A stretch of DNA of 64,000 bases from assembly GCF_024810105.1 (NCBI RefSeq), contig NZ_JANUDX010000002.1, positions 310,001-374,000 on the forward strand, in the 5' to 3' direction. Both the position numbers and the translations under genes were made by a program. Positions 9,801-16,188 of this stretch are shown here, in pieces; position 1 is the first letter of the stretch; each line of letters opens with the position of its first letter. Origin of the DNA: Stenotrophomonas sp. BIGb0135. GTDB taxonomy: Bacteria; Pseudomonadota; Gammaproteobacteria; Xanthomonadales; Xanthomonadaceae. The notes below the pieces were generated by a model. The model did not search any database and was not told where the DNA came from. It was given only the letters and a program-made list of their open reading frames with translations.

Positions 9801-10308
9801 CGAAATCGCCCGGGTCCATCACCTGCGGCACGTTGCGGTAGGCGGCCGCTTCCAGCCGGCGCTTCTCCGCGTCCAGGTCCAGGCGCTGGCCGACCTTCAG
9901 GTCGAAGCTGCCGCCGATGATGTATTTGAGCGGGGCCAGCTGCTGCAGCAACGTCTGCACCGGCACCACCACGATGCCGCGGGTGAGCGAGGGCAGCTGG
10001 TGCAGCGCGGCCAGGCGCTGGGAAATGATGTCCGGGTGCGGGCTGAAGGCGTCGTAGGGCAGGGTTTCCCAATCCGGGAACACCACCACCGGCAGGTCCG
10101 AGTCGCCGCCCAGCAGGGTGCGCAGATCCGCCTCGATCTGGTTGGCCCCGTGGTTGTCGCGTGCAATGAACAGCAGCGGCCCGTCATGGACCTCGGCGGC
10201 ACGGGCGACATACCACGCCAGCGCAGTGGCCGAAGCGGGAGTGCGCCACCAGGCGCGGAGCTGACCGGGACGTGGCAGCGGCGGTGCGGGATAGGAGGTG
10301 CGTGACAT
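6841..10308 (-). CDS. mfd: transcription-repair coupling factor Mfd
   Basis: A 1155-residue ATP-dependent DNA translocase that removes stalled RNA polymerase from damaged DNA and recruits UvrA. The order is standard: a UvrB-like N-terminal module, an RNA-polymerase interaction (CarD-like) domain near residues 495-540 (GRYRGLIVLD, KGDRLYVPVAQLHLI), then a RecG-like helicase. Walker A is GDVGFGKTEVA near residue 636, and the Walker B variant is DEEQRFGV near 735. A TRCF C-terminal domain follows. The ATG at 10308 gives the expected N terminus. A TAAAAT -10 element lies nine bases before it, so the transcript may have almost no leader. Confidence 0.97.
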   Translation of the reverse strand: MSRTSYPAPPLPRPGQLRAWWRTPASATALAWYVARAAEVHDGPLLFIARDNHGANQIEADLRTLLGGDSDLPVVVFPDWETLPYDAFSPHPDIISQRLAALHQLPSLTRGIVVVPVQTLLQQLAPLKYIIGGSFDLKVGQRLDLDAEKRRLEAAAYRNVPQVMDPGDFAVRGGLLDVFPMGAEAPLRIELLDEDIDSIRAFDPESQRSLDKVDAVRMLPGREVPLDDLAVSRVLATLRERFDVDTRRSALYQDLKAGLAPAGVEYYLPLFFDQTATLFDYLQPNVLPLIGVGVGEAAAAFWAQTGNRYEQRRHDVERPLLAPSELYLSPEGLNAKLNALPRIDIWAADHPRIEDAQPLGDQPLPPLPVAARDAPAGEALKSFLGHYPGRVLIAADSPGRREALLEVLQAAELKPPVLGDLPAFLADAGTRFAITVAPLEDGFALDAPRIAVLTERQLFPERAGTTRRSRRVGREPEAIIRDLGELTEGAPIVHEDHGVGRYRGLIVLDAGGMPGEFLEIEYAKGDRLYVPVAQLHLISRYSGASAETAPLHSLGGEQWTKAKRKAAEKVRDVAAELLEIQARRRARAGLALHVDRSMYEPFAAGFPFEETPDQLAAIDATLRDLASSQPMDRVVCGDVGFGKTEVAVRAAFAAASAGKQVAVLVPTTLLAEQHYRNFRDRFADWPLRVEVLSRFKSTKEIKAELEKVAEGTIDVIIGTHRLLQPDVKFKDLGLVVVDEEQRFGVRQKEALKAMRANVHLLTLTATPIPRTLNMAMAGLRDLSIIATPPPNRLAVQTFITAWDNALLREAFQRELARGGQLYFLHNDVESIGRMQRDLAELVPEARIGIAHGQMPERELERVMLDFQKQRYNVLLSTTIIESGIDIPNANTIIINRADRFGLAQLHQLRGRVGRSHHRAYAYLVVPDKRAMTPDAEKRLDAIASMDELGAGFTLATHDLEIRGAGELLGEDQSGQMAEVGFSLYTELLERAVRSIRLGKLPDLDAGEEARGAEVELHVPALIPDDYLPDVHTRLTLYKRISSARDTDELRELQVEMIDRFGLLPDPAKHLFAIAELKLQANTLGVRKLELGENGGRIVFEAKPAIDPMAVIQMIQKQPKLYSMDGPDKLRIKHPLPLPEDRFSAAKALLLTLAPG

Positions 10309-10317
10309 GAACCGCCG

Positions 10318-10323
10318 ATTTTA
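10318..10323 (-). promoter_or_regulatory. candidate -10 element of mfd, close to the start codon
   Basis: Read on the minus strand this is TAAAAT, nine bases before the mfd ATG. If used, transcription would start within about two to four bases of the start codon, giving a leaderless or nearly leaderless mRNA. Confidence 0.4.
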
Positions 10324-10339
10324 GCAGACGGCGCGGTCA

Positions 10340-10530
10340 CGACCGTGTCAGCCCGGCGGGGTGCCGGTAGGCCCGCGCACCACGCCGCTGATCGTGGCCT
10401 GTCTGGTGGCACAGCCCCCTTGAGCCAAGGAGGCTGGCCGACAGGCGCGGGGATCTGGGTGCCGGTGAGCCGCAGCCCGCAGTCTGCGCAGCAGACCGTG
10501 GGGCTGTGCGCGACTACGCGCTGCATCGCC
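10340..10530. ncRNA. possible structured RNA or hairpin cluster upstream of mfd
   Basis: The gap between mfd and the GNAT gene has no coherent protein frame but several stable hairpins. CCTGTC/GACAGG arms enclose AGCCCCCTTG-AGC-CAAGGAGGCT. A second rod is CAGCCC..GTCTGC/GCAGAC..GGGCTG. A third is CCACG..CGTGG. The nonamer GGTGCCGGT occurs twice, once on each flank. The density of nested stems suggests a small RNA or a strongly structured untranslated region, but I could not match it to 6S RNA, a riboswitch or another known class. The strand is undecided. Confidence 0.25.
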
Positions 10531-10550
10531 GGCCCACGGCCGGCGCGACC

Positions 10551-11096
10551 TCAACTGTCGAGTTCGAGCACCATGCGCACCAACCCGGGCGTGCCCTGCG
10601 GATGCGGTACCGGCTTGAAGCCCAGCGATGCAGCCAGCTGCTTCATCGGCTCGTTCTCTTCGGCGACATCGCCATACAGGCGGTCCAGGTACTTGCCGCG
10701 CGCCCATTTGACCAGCTTGCGCATCAGCTGGCGGCCCAGGCCCTGGCCGACCAGGAAGCGGCTGACCAGGATGGCGTACTCCGCTTCGCGGGTGCCCTGG
10801 ATGATCGACGCGCGTGCGACCGCCCCGACCACGGCTTCACCGGCGGGCAGGGACTCGGCCGCGACCAGGGTGATCTCGCTCTTGGGATTGGGATGGGTCA
10901 GGCGCTGGGTGGTTTCCGGCGACAGTTCGGTTACCGACTGCAGGAAACGGTCGCGGATCTCCTCCGGACCGAACAGGCTGAAGGCCGCGTGCAGCGGTGC
11001 CCCGTCTTCGGGGCGGATCGGGCGGATCAGCAGCTCGTGGCCACTGGGTGCCTTGAAAATCTCGTGCCAGGGCGGCATGCGGTTACGGGTAGCCAT
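10551..11096 (-). CDS. GNAT family N-acetyltransferase
   Basis: A 181-residue acetyl-CoA dependent acyltransferase. After the N-terminal MATRNRMPPWHEIF comes the GNAT opening strand LLIRPIRPEDGAPLHAAF. The acetyl-CoA pyrophosphate loop is FLVGQGLGRQLMRKLVKWA, matching Q/RxxGxG/A, and is followed by the family's late block ENEPMKQLAASLGFKPVPHP. This resembles the acetyltransferase domain found in acyl-CoA-ligase-type protein acetyltransferases, here alone. The ATG at 11096 is preferred over one at 11132 because the family homology starts soon after it. The substrate cannot be inferred. Confidence 0.85.
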   Translation of the reverse strand: MATRNRMPPWHEIFKAPSGHELLIRPIRPEDGAPLHAAFSLFGPEEIRDRFLQSVTELSPETTQRLTHPNPKSEITLVAAESLPAGEAVVGAVARASIIQGTREAEYAILVSRFLVGQGLGRQLMRKLVKWARGKYLDRLYGDVAEENEPMKQLAASLGFKPVPHPQGTPGLVRMVLELDS

Positions 11097-11191
11097 ACCG
11101 GTGATTCCTAGGTGGTCTTCGGATTCTCGCATCCCCGGGGGGCGGTTCCGTGAACGGAACGCTCACGCCGTTCAGGGGCGCGAAAGGGCGC

Positions 11192-12049
11192 TCATTCGGC
11201 CTGCTTGAGCCACTGCAGGCGGGTGCTGGCACCGGCTTCGCCCAGGAACTGCTTCAGCGCCGGCATCGCCGGGGCCAGGACCTGGTCGAACTGCCACGGC
11301 GGATTGAGCAGCAGCATGCCGCTGCCATTGAGCCGCAGCGGTGAATCGTCCGGACGGATCAGCAGCTCGGCGGTCAGTACCGACTTCACCGGCAGGGCAC
11401 AGGCCTTGCGCAGGAAGTGCAGGATGGTGCGGCGTTGCTTGATCGGGAACCAGACCGCGAAGCTGGCCTGCGGCCAGCGCCCCAGGATCTCGGTCACCGA
11501 GGCCAGGATGGCCTGGTACTCGGCGTCCTGGCCTTCGTAGGGCGGGTCGATCAGGACCAGCCCGCGGCCGATCTTCACGCCGTTGGCCTTGGGCGGCAGC
11601 AGGGCTCTGTTCTGGGCATAGCCGTCGGCGTGGTAGACCGCCACGCGGCTGTCATGGGCAAACAGGGCCTTCAGCGAGGCCGCCTCGTCGTCCTGGACCT
11701 CGCAGACCGCCATGCGGTCCTGCTCCCGCAGGGTCTGGGCGGTCAGCAGCGGCGAGCCGGGGTAGCTGATCATCGCCCCGACCGGGTTGTCGGCCTGGAC
11801 CGCCTTGAGATAGCGCTCGATCACCGCCGGCAGCGCCGGCTGGGCCATCAGCCGCATCACCCCGTCCTCGGCCTCCAGGGTCTTGCGACTTTCCTCGCTG
11901 GCCAGCAGGTAGCGGCCCGCGCCGCCGTGGGTGTCCAGCACGAAGAACGGGCTGTCCTTGCGCTTGAAGGTGTCGAGCAGGGCAAGCTGCACGATGTGCT
12001 TGAGCACATCGGCATGGTTGCCGGCATGGAAGGCGTGGCGGTAATTCAT
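11192..12049 (-). CDS. rlmJ: 23S rRNA (adenine(2030)-N6)-methyltransferase RlmJ
   Basis: A 285-residue SAM-dependent methyltransferase that methylates A2030 of 23S rRNA. The N-terminal MNYRHAFHAGNHADVLKH is the family signature, followed by DTHGGAGRYLL, the SAM-binding glycine motif. The catalytic DPPYEGQDAEY (N6-adenine methyltransferase type D/NPPY) is present. Length agrees with the E. coli enzyme (280). The start is the ATG at 12049. It is divergent from creB with only 45 bp between the start codons, and a TACACT -10 lies six bases before its ATG. Confidence 0.95.
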   Translation of the reverse strand: MNYRHAFHAGNHADVLKHIVQLALLDTFKRKDSPFFVLDTHGGAGRYLLASEESRKTLEAEDGVMRLMAQPALPAVIERYLKAVQADNPVGAMISYPGSPLLTAQTLREQDRMAVCEVQDDEAASLKALFAHDSRVAVYHADGYAQNRALLPPKANGVKIGRGLVLIDPPYEGQDAEYQAILASVTEILGRWPQASFAVWFPIKQRRTILHFLRKACALPVKSVLTAELLIRPDDSPLRLNGSGMLLLNPPWQFDQVLAPAMPALKQFLGEAGASTRLQWLKQAE

Positions 12050-12055
12050 CGGCGC

Positions 12056-12088
12056 AGTGTACGGGGCGGCGGGCCCAGCGGCTATGCT
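12056..12088. promoter_or_regulatory. divergent rlmJ/creB promoter region, predicted leaderless starts
   Basis: Two -10 elements face away from each other in a 45-bp gap. On the minus strand TACACT (12061-12056) is followed by exactly six bases and the rlmJ ATG. On the plus strand TATGCT (12083-12088) is followed by exactly six bases and the creB ATG. With normal spacing both transcripts would begin at or next to the A of the start codon. No ribosome-binding site is visible for either gene. Confidence 0.5.
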
Positions 12089-12094
12089 GCGCGC

Positions 12095-12784
12095 ATGAAC
12101 CGCCCCCTGCACAACGTCCTGGTCGTCGAGGACGAAACCGCCATCGCCGACACCGTGCTGTACGCCCTGCGCAGCGAGGGCTATGGCGCCCAGCACTGCC
12201 TGCTCGGTGGCGGTGCGCTGGATGCCCTGCGCCAGCAGGCCTTCGACGTGGTGGTGCTGGACGTGGGCCTGCCGGACATGAGCGGGTTCGAGGTGTGTCG
12301 CAGCCTGCGCACCTTCAGCGAGGTGCCGGTGATCTTCCTGACCGCGCGCAACGACGAGTTCGACCGCGTGTTGGGCCTGGAGCTGGGCGCGGACGATTAC
12401 ATGGCCAAGCCGTTCTCGCCACGCGAGCTGGTGGCCCGGGTGCGCGCGCGCCTGCGTCGCAGCAGTGCCCCGGCCGATCAGGGCGGCTGGCAGCAGCACG
12501 GGCGCTTTGCGATCGATCGCGAAGGGCGCCGCATCCGCTTTGCCGAGCAACCGCTCGAGCTGACCCGTTACGAATATGCGCTGATGGCCGCCTTGCTGCA
12601 GCGGCCCGGGGCGATCCTCAGCCGTGCCCAGTTGATGGACCGCGGCTGGGACACCGACGCCGACAGCGCCGACCGCACCGTCGATACCCACGTCAAGACG
12701 CTGCGCGCCAAGCTGCGTGCCGCCGGGGCCGACCCCGACCCGATCCGCACCCATCGCGGCCTCGGTTACGCGCTGGAGGGCTGA
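12095..12784 (+). CDS. creB: two-component response regulator CreB
   Basis: A 229-residue OmpR/PhoB-type regulator. The receiver domain has the acidic pair ED at 12-13, the phospho-acceptor D56 in VVVLDVGLPDMSG and the conserved Lys in MAKPFSPREL. The C-terminal winged helix contains ELTRYEYALMAALLQRPGAILSRAQL and VDTHVKTLRAKLR. It is followed after three bases by creC and then creD, the standard cre order. In E. coli and Stenotrophomonas CreB activates genes carrying tandem TTCAC half-sites; one such site lies before creD. Confidence 0.93.
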   Translation: MNRPLHNVLVVEDETAIADTVLYALRSEGYGAQHCLLGGGALDALRQQAFDVVVLDVGLPDMSGFEVCRSLRTFSEVPVIFLTARNDEFDRVLGLELGADDYMAKPFSPRELVARVRARLRRSSAPADQGGWQQHGRFAIDREGRRIRFAEQPLELTRYEYALMAALLQRPGAILSRAQLMDRGWDTDADSADRTVDTHVKTLRAKLRAAGADPDPIRTHRGLGYALEG

Positions 12785-12787
12785 GCG

Positions 12788-14248
12788 ATGCGGCTCGGCC
12801 TCAAGCTGTTCCTCGGCTTCTTCCTGATCGTGGGCATCGCCGCGTTCTTCGTGATGCGTATCTTCGTCAACGAAGTGAAGCCCGGCGTGCGCCAGGCAAT
12901 GGAGTCGACCCTGGTCGATGCGGCCAACGTACTGGCCGAGATGGCCGCCGCCGACGTCAAGGCCGGCACGATCCGCAACGGTACCTTCGTGGCCAACCTG
13001 GCCCGTGCGCAGCGCCGCGACCCCAAGGCGATGGTGTGGCGTTTCCCCAAACGCACGCTCGACTACCAGGTGACCATCACCGATGCCAGGGGCATCGTGA
13101 TCTACGACTCCACCGGGAAGGGCATCGGCCGCGACAACTCGCGCTGGAACGATGTCTACCGCACCCTGCGTGGCGAGTATGGCGCCCGTTCCAGCCCGGA
13201 AGTCCCCGGTGACGACACCCATTCGGTAATGCACGTGGCCGCGCCGATCCACGACCCGGCCGACGCCAGGCGCCTGATCGGCGTGCTCAGCCTGGCCCAG
13301 CCCAACCGCAGCATCGATCCGTTCATTGCCGCCAGCCAGCGCGCCATCATGAAGCGCGGGGCGTGGTTGATCGGCCTGTCGGCGCTGATCGGGCTGCTGA
13401 TGACCGGTTGGCTGATGCACGGGGTCAACCGGCTCAACCGCTATGCCAAGGCCGTCAGCGCCGGCGAGCCGGTGCCGCCGCCGAAACCGCGCCGCGACGA
13501 GATCGGCGACCTCGGCCAGGCGCTGGAGACGATGCGGCGCAAGCTGGAAGGCAAGGCCTACGTCGAGCAGTACGTGCAGTCGCTGACCCACGAGATGAAA
13601 AGCCCGCTGGCCGCCATCCGCGGCGCTGCCGAGCTGCTGCAGGAACCGCTGCCCGATGCCGACCGCGTGCACTTCGCACGCAGCATCCAGGGCCAGGAGC
13701 AGCGCCTCACCGAAACCATCGACAAGCTGCTGGCGCTGGCCGAGGTGGAGCAGCACGGCTGGCTGCAGAAGCGCGAGCCGATCGACCTGGGCGTGCTGTT
13801 GCGCAGCGCCGCCGATGCGGTGGCGGTGCGCGCGCAGGGTGCCGAGGTGCAACTGCAGGTGGAGGTGCCCGACGGCCTGGTGATCCAGGGCGATGGCTAC
13901 CTGTTGCGCCAGGCGGTGAACAACCTGCTGGAGAACGCGCTGGCGTTCTCAGGGGCCGCCTCCTGCGTGCAGCTCAGCGCCGCGCGCGATGGCGACGGCG
14001 TGGTGCTGCGCGTGGCCGACCGTGGCAGCGGCGTGCCCGACTACGCGCTGGAGCGGGTGTTCGAACGTTTCTATTCGCTGGCGCGCCCGGCCACCGGCCT
14101 GCGCAGTTCCGGGCTGGGGCTGTCGTTCGTGCAGGAAGTGGCGCGGTTGCATGGTGGGCGCACGCAGTTGCGCAACCGCGAAGGCGGCGGCGCCATCGCT
14201 TCGCTGTGGCTGCCGTGGCGCGGCCCGGCTGCGCCGATCCGGCGCTGA
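12788..14248 (+). CDS. creC: sensor histidine kinase CreC
   Basis: A 486-residue inner-membrane kinase partner of CreB. It has an N-terminal membrane segment (LKLFLGFFLIVGIAAFFVM), a periplasmic sensor region of about 160 residues, and a second segment (GAWLIGLSALIGLLMTGWLM). HAMP-like sequence follows, then the H-box SLTHEMKSPLAAIRG with the phosphorylated His at about 268. The ATPase domain shows N-box NNLLENALAFS, G1 VADRGSGVPD and G2 STGLRSSGLGLSFV-type sequence (actual TGLRSSGLGLSFVQEV). The start at 12788 lies three bases after creB, implying co-translation. In Stenotrophomonas CreBC affects beta-lactamase expression and cell-envelope traits; that role here is inferred. Confidence 0.93.
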   Translation: MRLGLKLFLGFFLIVGIAAFFVMRIFVNEVKPGVRQAMESTLVDAANVLAEMAAADVKAGTIRNGTFVANLARAQRRDPKAMVWRFPKRTLDYQVTITDARGIVIYDSTGKGIGRDNSRWNDVYRTLRGEYGARSSPEVPGDDTHSVMHVAAPIHDPADARRLIGVLSLAQPNRSIDPFIAASQRAIMKRGAWLIGLSALIGLLMTGWLMHGVNRLNRYAKAVSAGEPVPPPKPRRDEIGDLGQALETMRRKLEGKAYVEQYVQSLTHEMKSPLAAIRGAAELLQEPLPDADRVHFARSIQGQEQRLTETIDKLLALAEVEQHGWLQKREPIDLGVLLRSAADAVAVRAQGAEVQLQVEVPDGLVIQGDGYLLRQAVNNLLENALAFSGAASCVQLSAARDGDGVVLRVADRGSGVPDYALERVFERFYSLARPATGLRSSGLGLSFVQEVARLHGGRTQLRNREGGGAIASLWLPWRGPAAPIRR

Positions 14249-14267
14249 GCCCTGGCGGGGCGCGCAC

Positions 14268-14283
14268 TTCACACAGACTTCAA
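14268..14283 (+). promoter_or_regulatory. cre-tag, predicted CreB binding site before creD
   Basis: The site reads TTCAC-ACAGAC-TTCAA. The known CreB target is TTCAC-N6-TTCAC, so spacing is exact and only the last base differs. It lies 64 bp upstream of the creD ATG in the creC-creD gap, so creD can be induced by CreB independently of creBC transcription. Confidence 0.7.
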
Positions 14284-14347
14284 ACTCAGCACAAACCCCG
14301 CACACCGCCACCGCCGAAGCTGGCCCCCTCCCAACCGAGGACGGGCC

Positions 14348-15667
14348 ATGAAATCCCTGAAGATGCTGTTGCGGTTCGCCATTGTCGGCGGGCTGATCCT
14401 GTTGCTGCTGATTCCCCTGATGATGATCAAGGGCGTGATCAGCGAGCGCCAGTCCTACCGTGACGAGGCGTACCTTCGCGTGTCGCAGAGCCGCGCGGGC
14501 GCGCAGACGCTGACCGGCCCGGTGCGCGTGGTGCCGTGGACCGAGACGCGCGAGGTGGAAGTGGTGGACGCGGCCGGCAACACGACCAAGGGCGTGCAGA
14601 CCGAGCAGGGCCACTGGTTGCAGATGCCGTCCAGGCTGCAGGTGGACGGCCGCATGCAGCCGGACGAGCGCCGCATCGGCCTGTTCCGGGTGCCGGTGTA
14701 CAGCTGGACCGCGAAGATCAGCGCCGAGTTTGCTGACGACGATTACCCGATCAAGCAAGGCCGCGTGTACGGCACGCCGTACCTGGCCGTGGGCATCGCC
14801 GACGTGCGCGGCCTGGTCGGTTCGCCCCGGCTGCAGGTCGATGGCACGGCACTGACCCTGCAGCCGGGCATCGGCGACGTTACCGGGATGGGCAAGGGCC
14901 TGCATGTGCCGTTGCGTGGCTTCGACGACAGTGCCGGCGGCGTGCTCAAGGGCAGCAAGGTGGAGCTGGGCCTGGTGCTGGATGGCACCCGTTCGCTGGC
15001 CGTGGTGCCGGTGGGCGACGACAGCCGCATCGCCATCCAGTCGCCGTGGCCGCATCCGTCGTTTGGTGGCAGCTTCCTGCCCAACCAGCGCACGGTCGGC
15101 GAGCAGGGCTTCGAGGCGCAGTGGGCGGTGTCGTCGCTGGCATCGCAGGCGCAGCGCCAGTTGCGCGAGAACACCGACGTCGATCCGGAAACGGTCAGCG
15201 TCGAGCTGGTCAACCCGGTGGACATCTACACCCAGGCCGATCGCGCCAGCAAGTACGGCATCCTGTTCATCCTGCTTACGTTCGTGGGTTTCATCCTGTT
15301 CGAGCTGATCAAGCGCCTGCGCATCCATCCGCTGCAGTACCTGATGGTGGGCCTGGCGCTGGCGATCTTCTTCCTGCTGCTGCTCAGCCTGTCCGAGCAC
15401 ATTCCGTTCTGGCTGGCCTACGTGGCCTCGGCCGTGGCGTGCATCGGGGTGCAGGCGGTGTACCTGTCCGGGGTATTGAAGAGCTGGGCACGCGGGCTGG
15501 GGTTTGCCGGCATGCTCACCGTGCTGTACGGCGCGCTGTACGGCCTGCTGATTTCGGAGAACAACGCGCTGCTGATGGGCTCGCTGCTGCTGTTCGGCGT
15601 GCTGGCCACGGCGATGTGGATCACCCGCAGGATCGACTGGTACGAAGTCGGCGCCAGCCTCAAGTAA
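14348..15667 (+). CDS. creD: cell envelope integrity protein CreD
   Basis: A 439-residue inner-membrane protein and the main effector of the CreBC system. It begins with a membrane helix (FAIVGGLILLLLIPLMMI) and the conserved GVISERQSYRDEA. A large periplasmic domain of about 270 residues follows, then a block of C-terminal membrane helices starting near ASKYGILFILLTFVGFILFE. The order and length match CreD of E. coli and Stenotrophomonas. A cre-tag precedes it, so strong CreB-dependent induction is expected. Its biochemical role is not settled, but family members protect against envelope stress and colicin entry. Confidence 0.93.
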   Translation: MKSLKMLLRFAIVGGLILLLLIPLMMIKGVISERQSYRDEAYLRVSQSRAGAQTLTGPVRVVPWTETREVEVVDAAGNTTKGVQTEQGHWLQMPSRLQVDGRMQPDERRIGLFRVPVYSWTAKISAEFADDDYPIKQGRVYGTPYLAVGIADVRGLVGSPRLQVDGTALTLQPGIGDVTGMGKGLHVPLRGFDDSAGGVLKGSKVELGLVLDGTRSLAVVPVGDDSRIAIQSPWPHPSFGGSFLPNQRTVGEQGFEAQWAVSSLASQAQRQLRENTDVDPETVSVELVNPVDIYTQADRASKYGILFILLTFVGFILFELIKRLRIHPLQYLMVGLALAIFFLLLLSLSEHIPFWLAYVASAVACIGVQAVYLSGVLKSWARGLGFAGMLTVLYGALYGLLISENNALLMGSLLLFGVLATAMWITRRIDWYEVGASLK

Positions 15668-15677
15668 GGAGCACGAC

Positions 15678-16088
15678 ATGAGCTGGCGCCAGGGGTTGCG
15701 GCAACGGGCGGGGCAGGGCATTCCCGCGCTGCTGGAAGTGGATGCGCTGCTGCAGGCCAGTGGCGTGCTGGCGGCCTTGCCGGGGGCGCGTATCGCCCCC
15801 GGCCTGGTCCGCTTCAAGCTCGCCGAGCGCACCTGCGACGGCGTGCAGCGGCAGGGGTTGGCCTGGTTGAGCGGGGCGCGGCAGGGACGCGGCGCGGTGG
15901 CTGGCCGGGTGCCGCGTTACCGTGCATGGCAGGCCGGCAGCGCGGCGTTGCGTGAGATCGGCATCGCCGGCTTGCCTGCCGATTGGCCGGCGCATGCGTC
16001 GGTGTTCGGTTGCACCAGCGTGGACCGCCGGCACTGGCTGCTGCTGTTGCCCGCACAGGCACAGCTCTGGCTGGGCTGGAACGGCTGA
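15678..16088 (+). CDS. hypothetical protein co-encoded with creD
   Basis: A 136-residue protein starting MSWRQGLRQRAGQGIPALLEVD. Its AAGGAG site overlaps the creD stop codon, and only ten bases separate the two genes, so it should be the last gene of the cre transcript. There is no signal peptide or clear membrane helix, though the C-terminal half is rich in Trp and Leu (RRHWLLLLPAQAQLWLGWNG). No known domain is recognised. Its position makes a role in the CreD response plausible but unproven. Confidence 0.65.
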   Translation: MSWRQGLRQRAGQGIPALLEVDALLQASGVLAALPGARIAPGLVRFKLAERTCDGVQRQGLAWLSGARQGRGAVAGRVPRYRAWQAGSAALREIGIAGLPADWPAHASVFGCTSVDRRHWLLLLPAQAQLWLGWNG

Positions 16089-16141
16089 GCGGCGTCGCAC
16101 GCCCATGACCGATGGGACGGGGGCGCGGCGCGCCGGCTGGC

Positions 16142-16147
16142 TAGACT
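16142..16147 (+). promoter_or_regulatory. candidate -10 element (TAGACT) of the M28 peptidase gene
   Basis: TAGACT lies 41 bases before the GTG start. The same hexamer precedes three other genes in the window (33622, 34848, 44809) at 29 to 52 bases from their starts, which supports its being a true -10 form in this organism. Confidence 0.4.
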
Positions 16148-16188
16148 CGAGGTCTTGAACAAGCCAAGCCGAAGGGCCGGGGTGGAAT

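Noticed and set aside
6763..10305. A 1180-codon open frame on the plus strand across mfd
   Set aside because: It is antisense to a complete, motif-verified mfd. GC-rich codon bias creates long stop-free antisense frames; the translation is low-complexity Gln/His/Arg/Leu.
10340..10530. 6S RNA or cobalamin riboswitch
   Set aside because: A CCTTGAGCCAAGG-like segment recalls 6S RNA and a GCCGGTGA string recalls B12 riboswitches, but the closing stem, central bubble and B12 box are missing.
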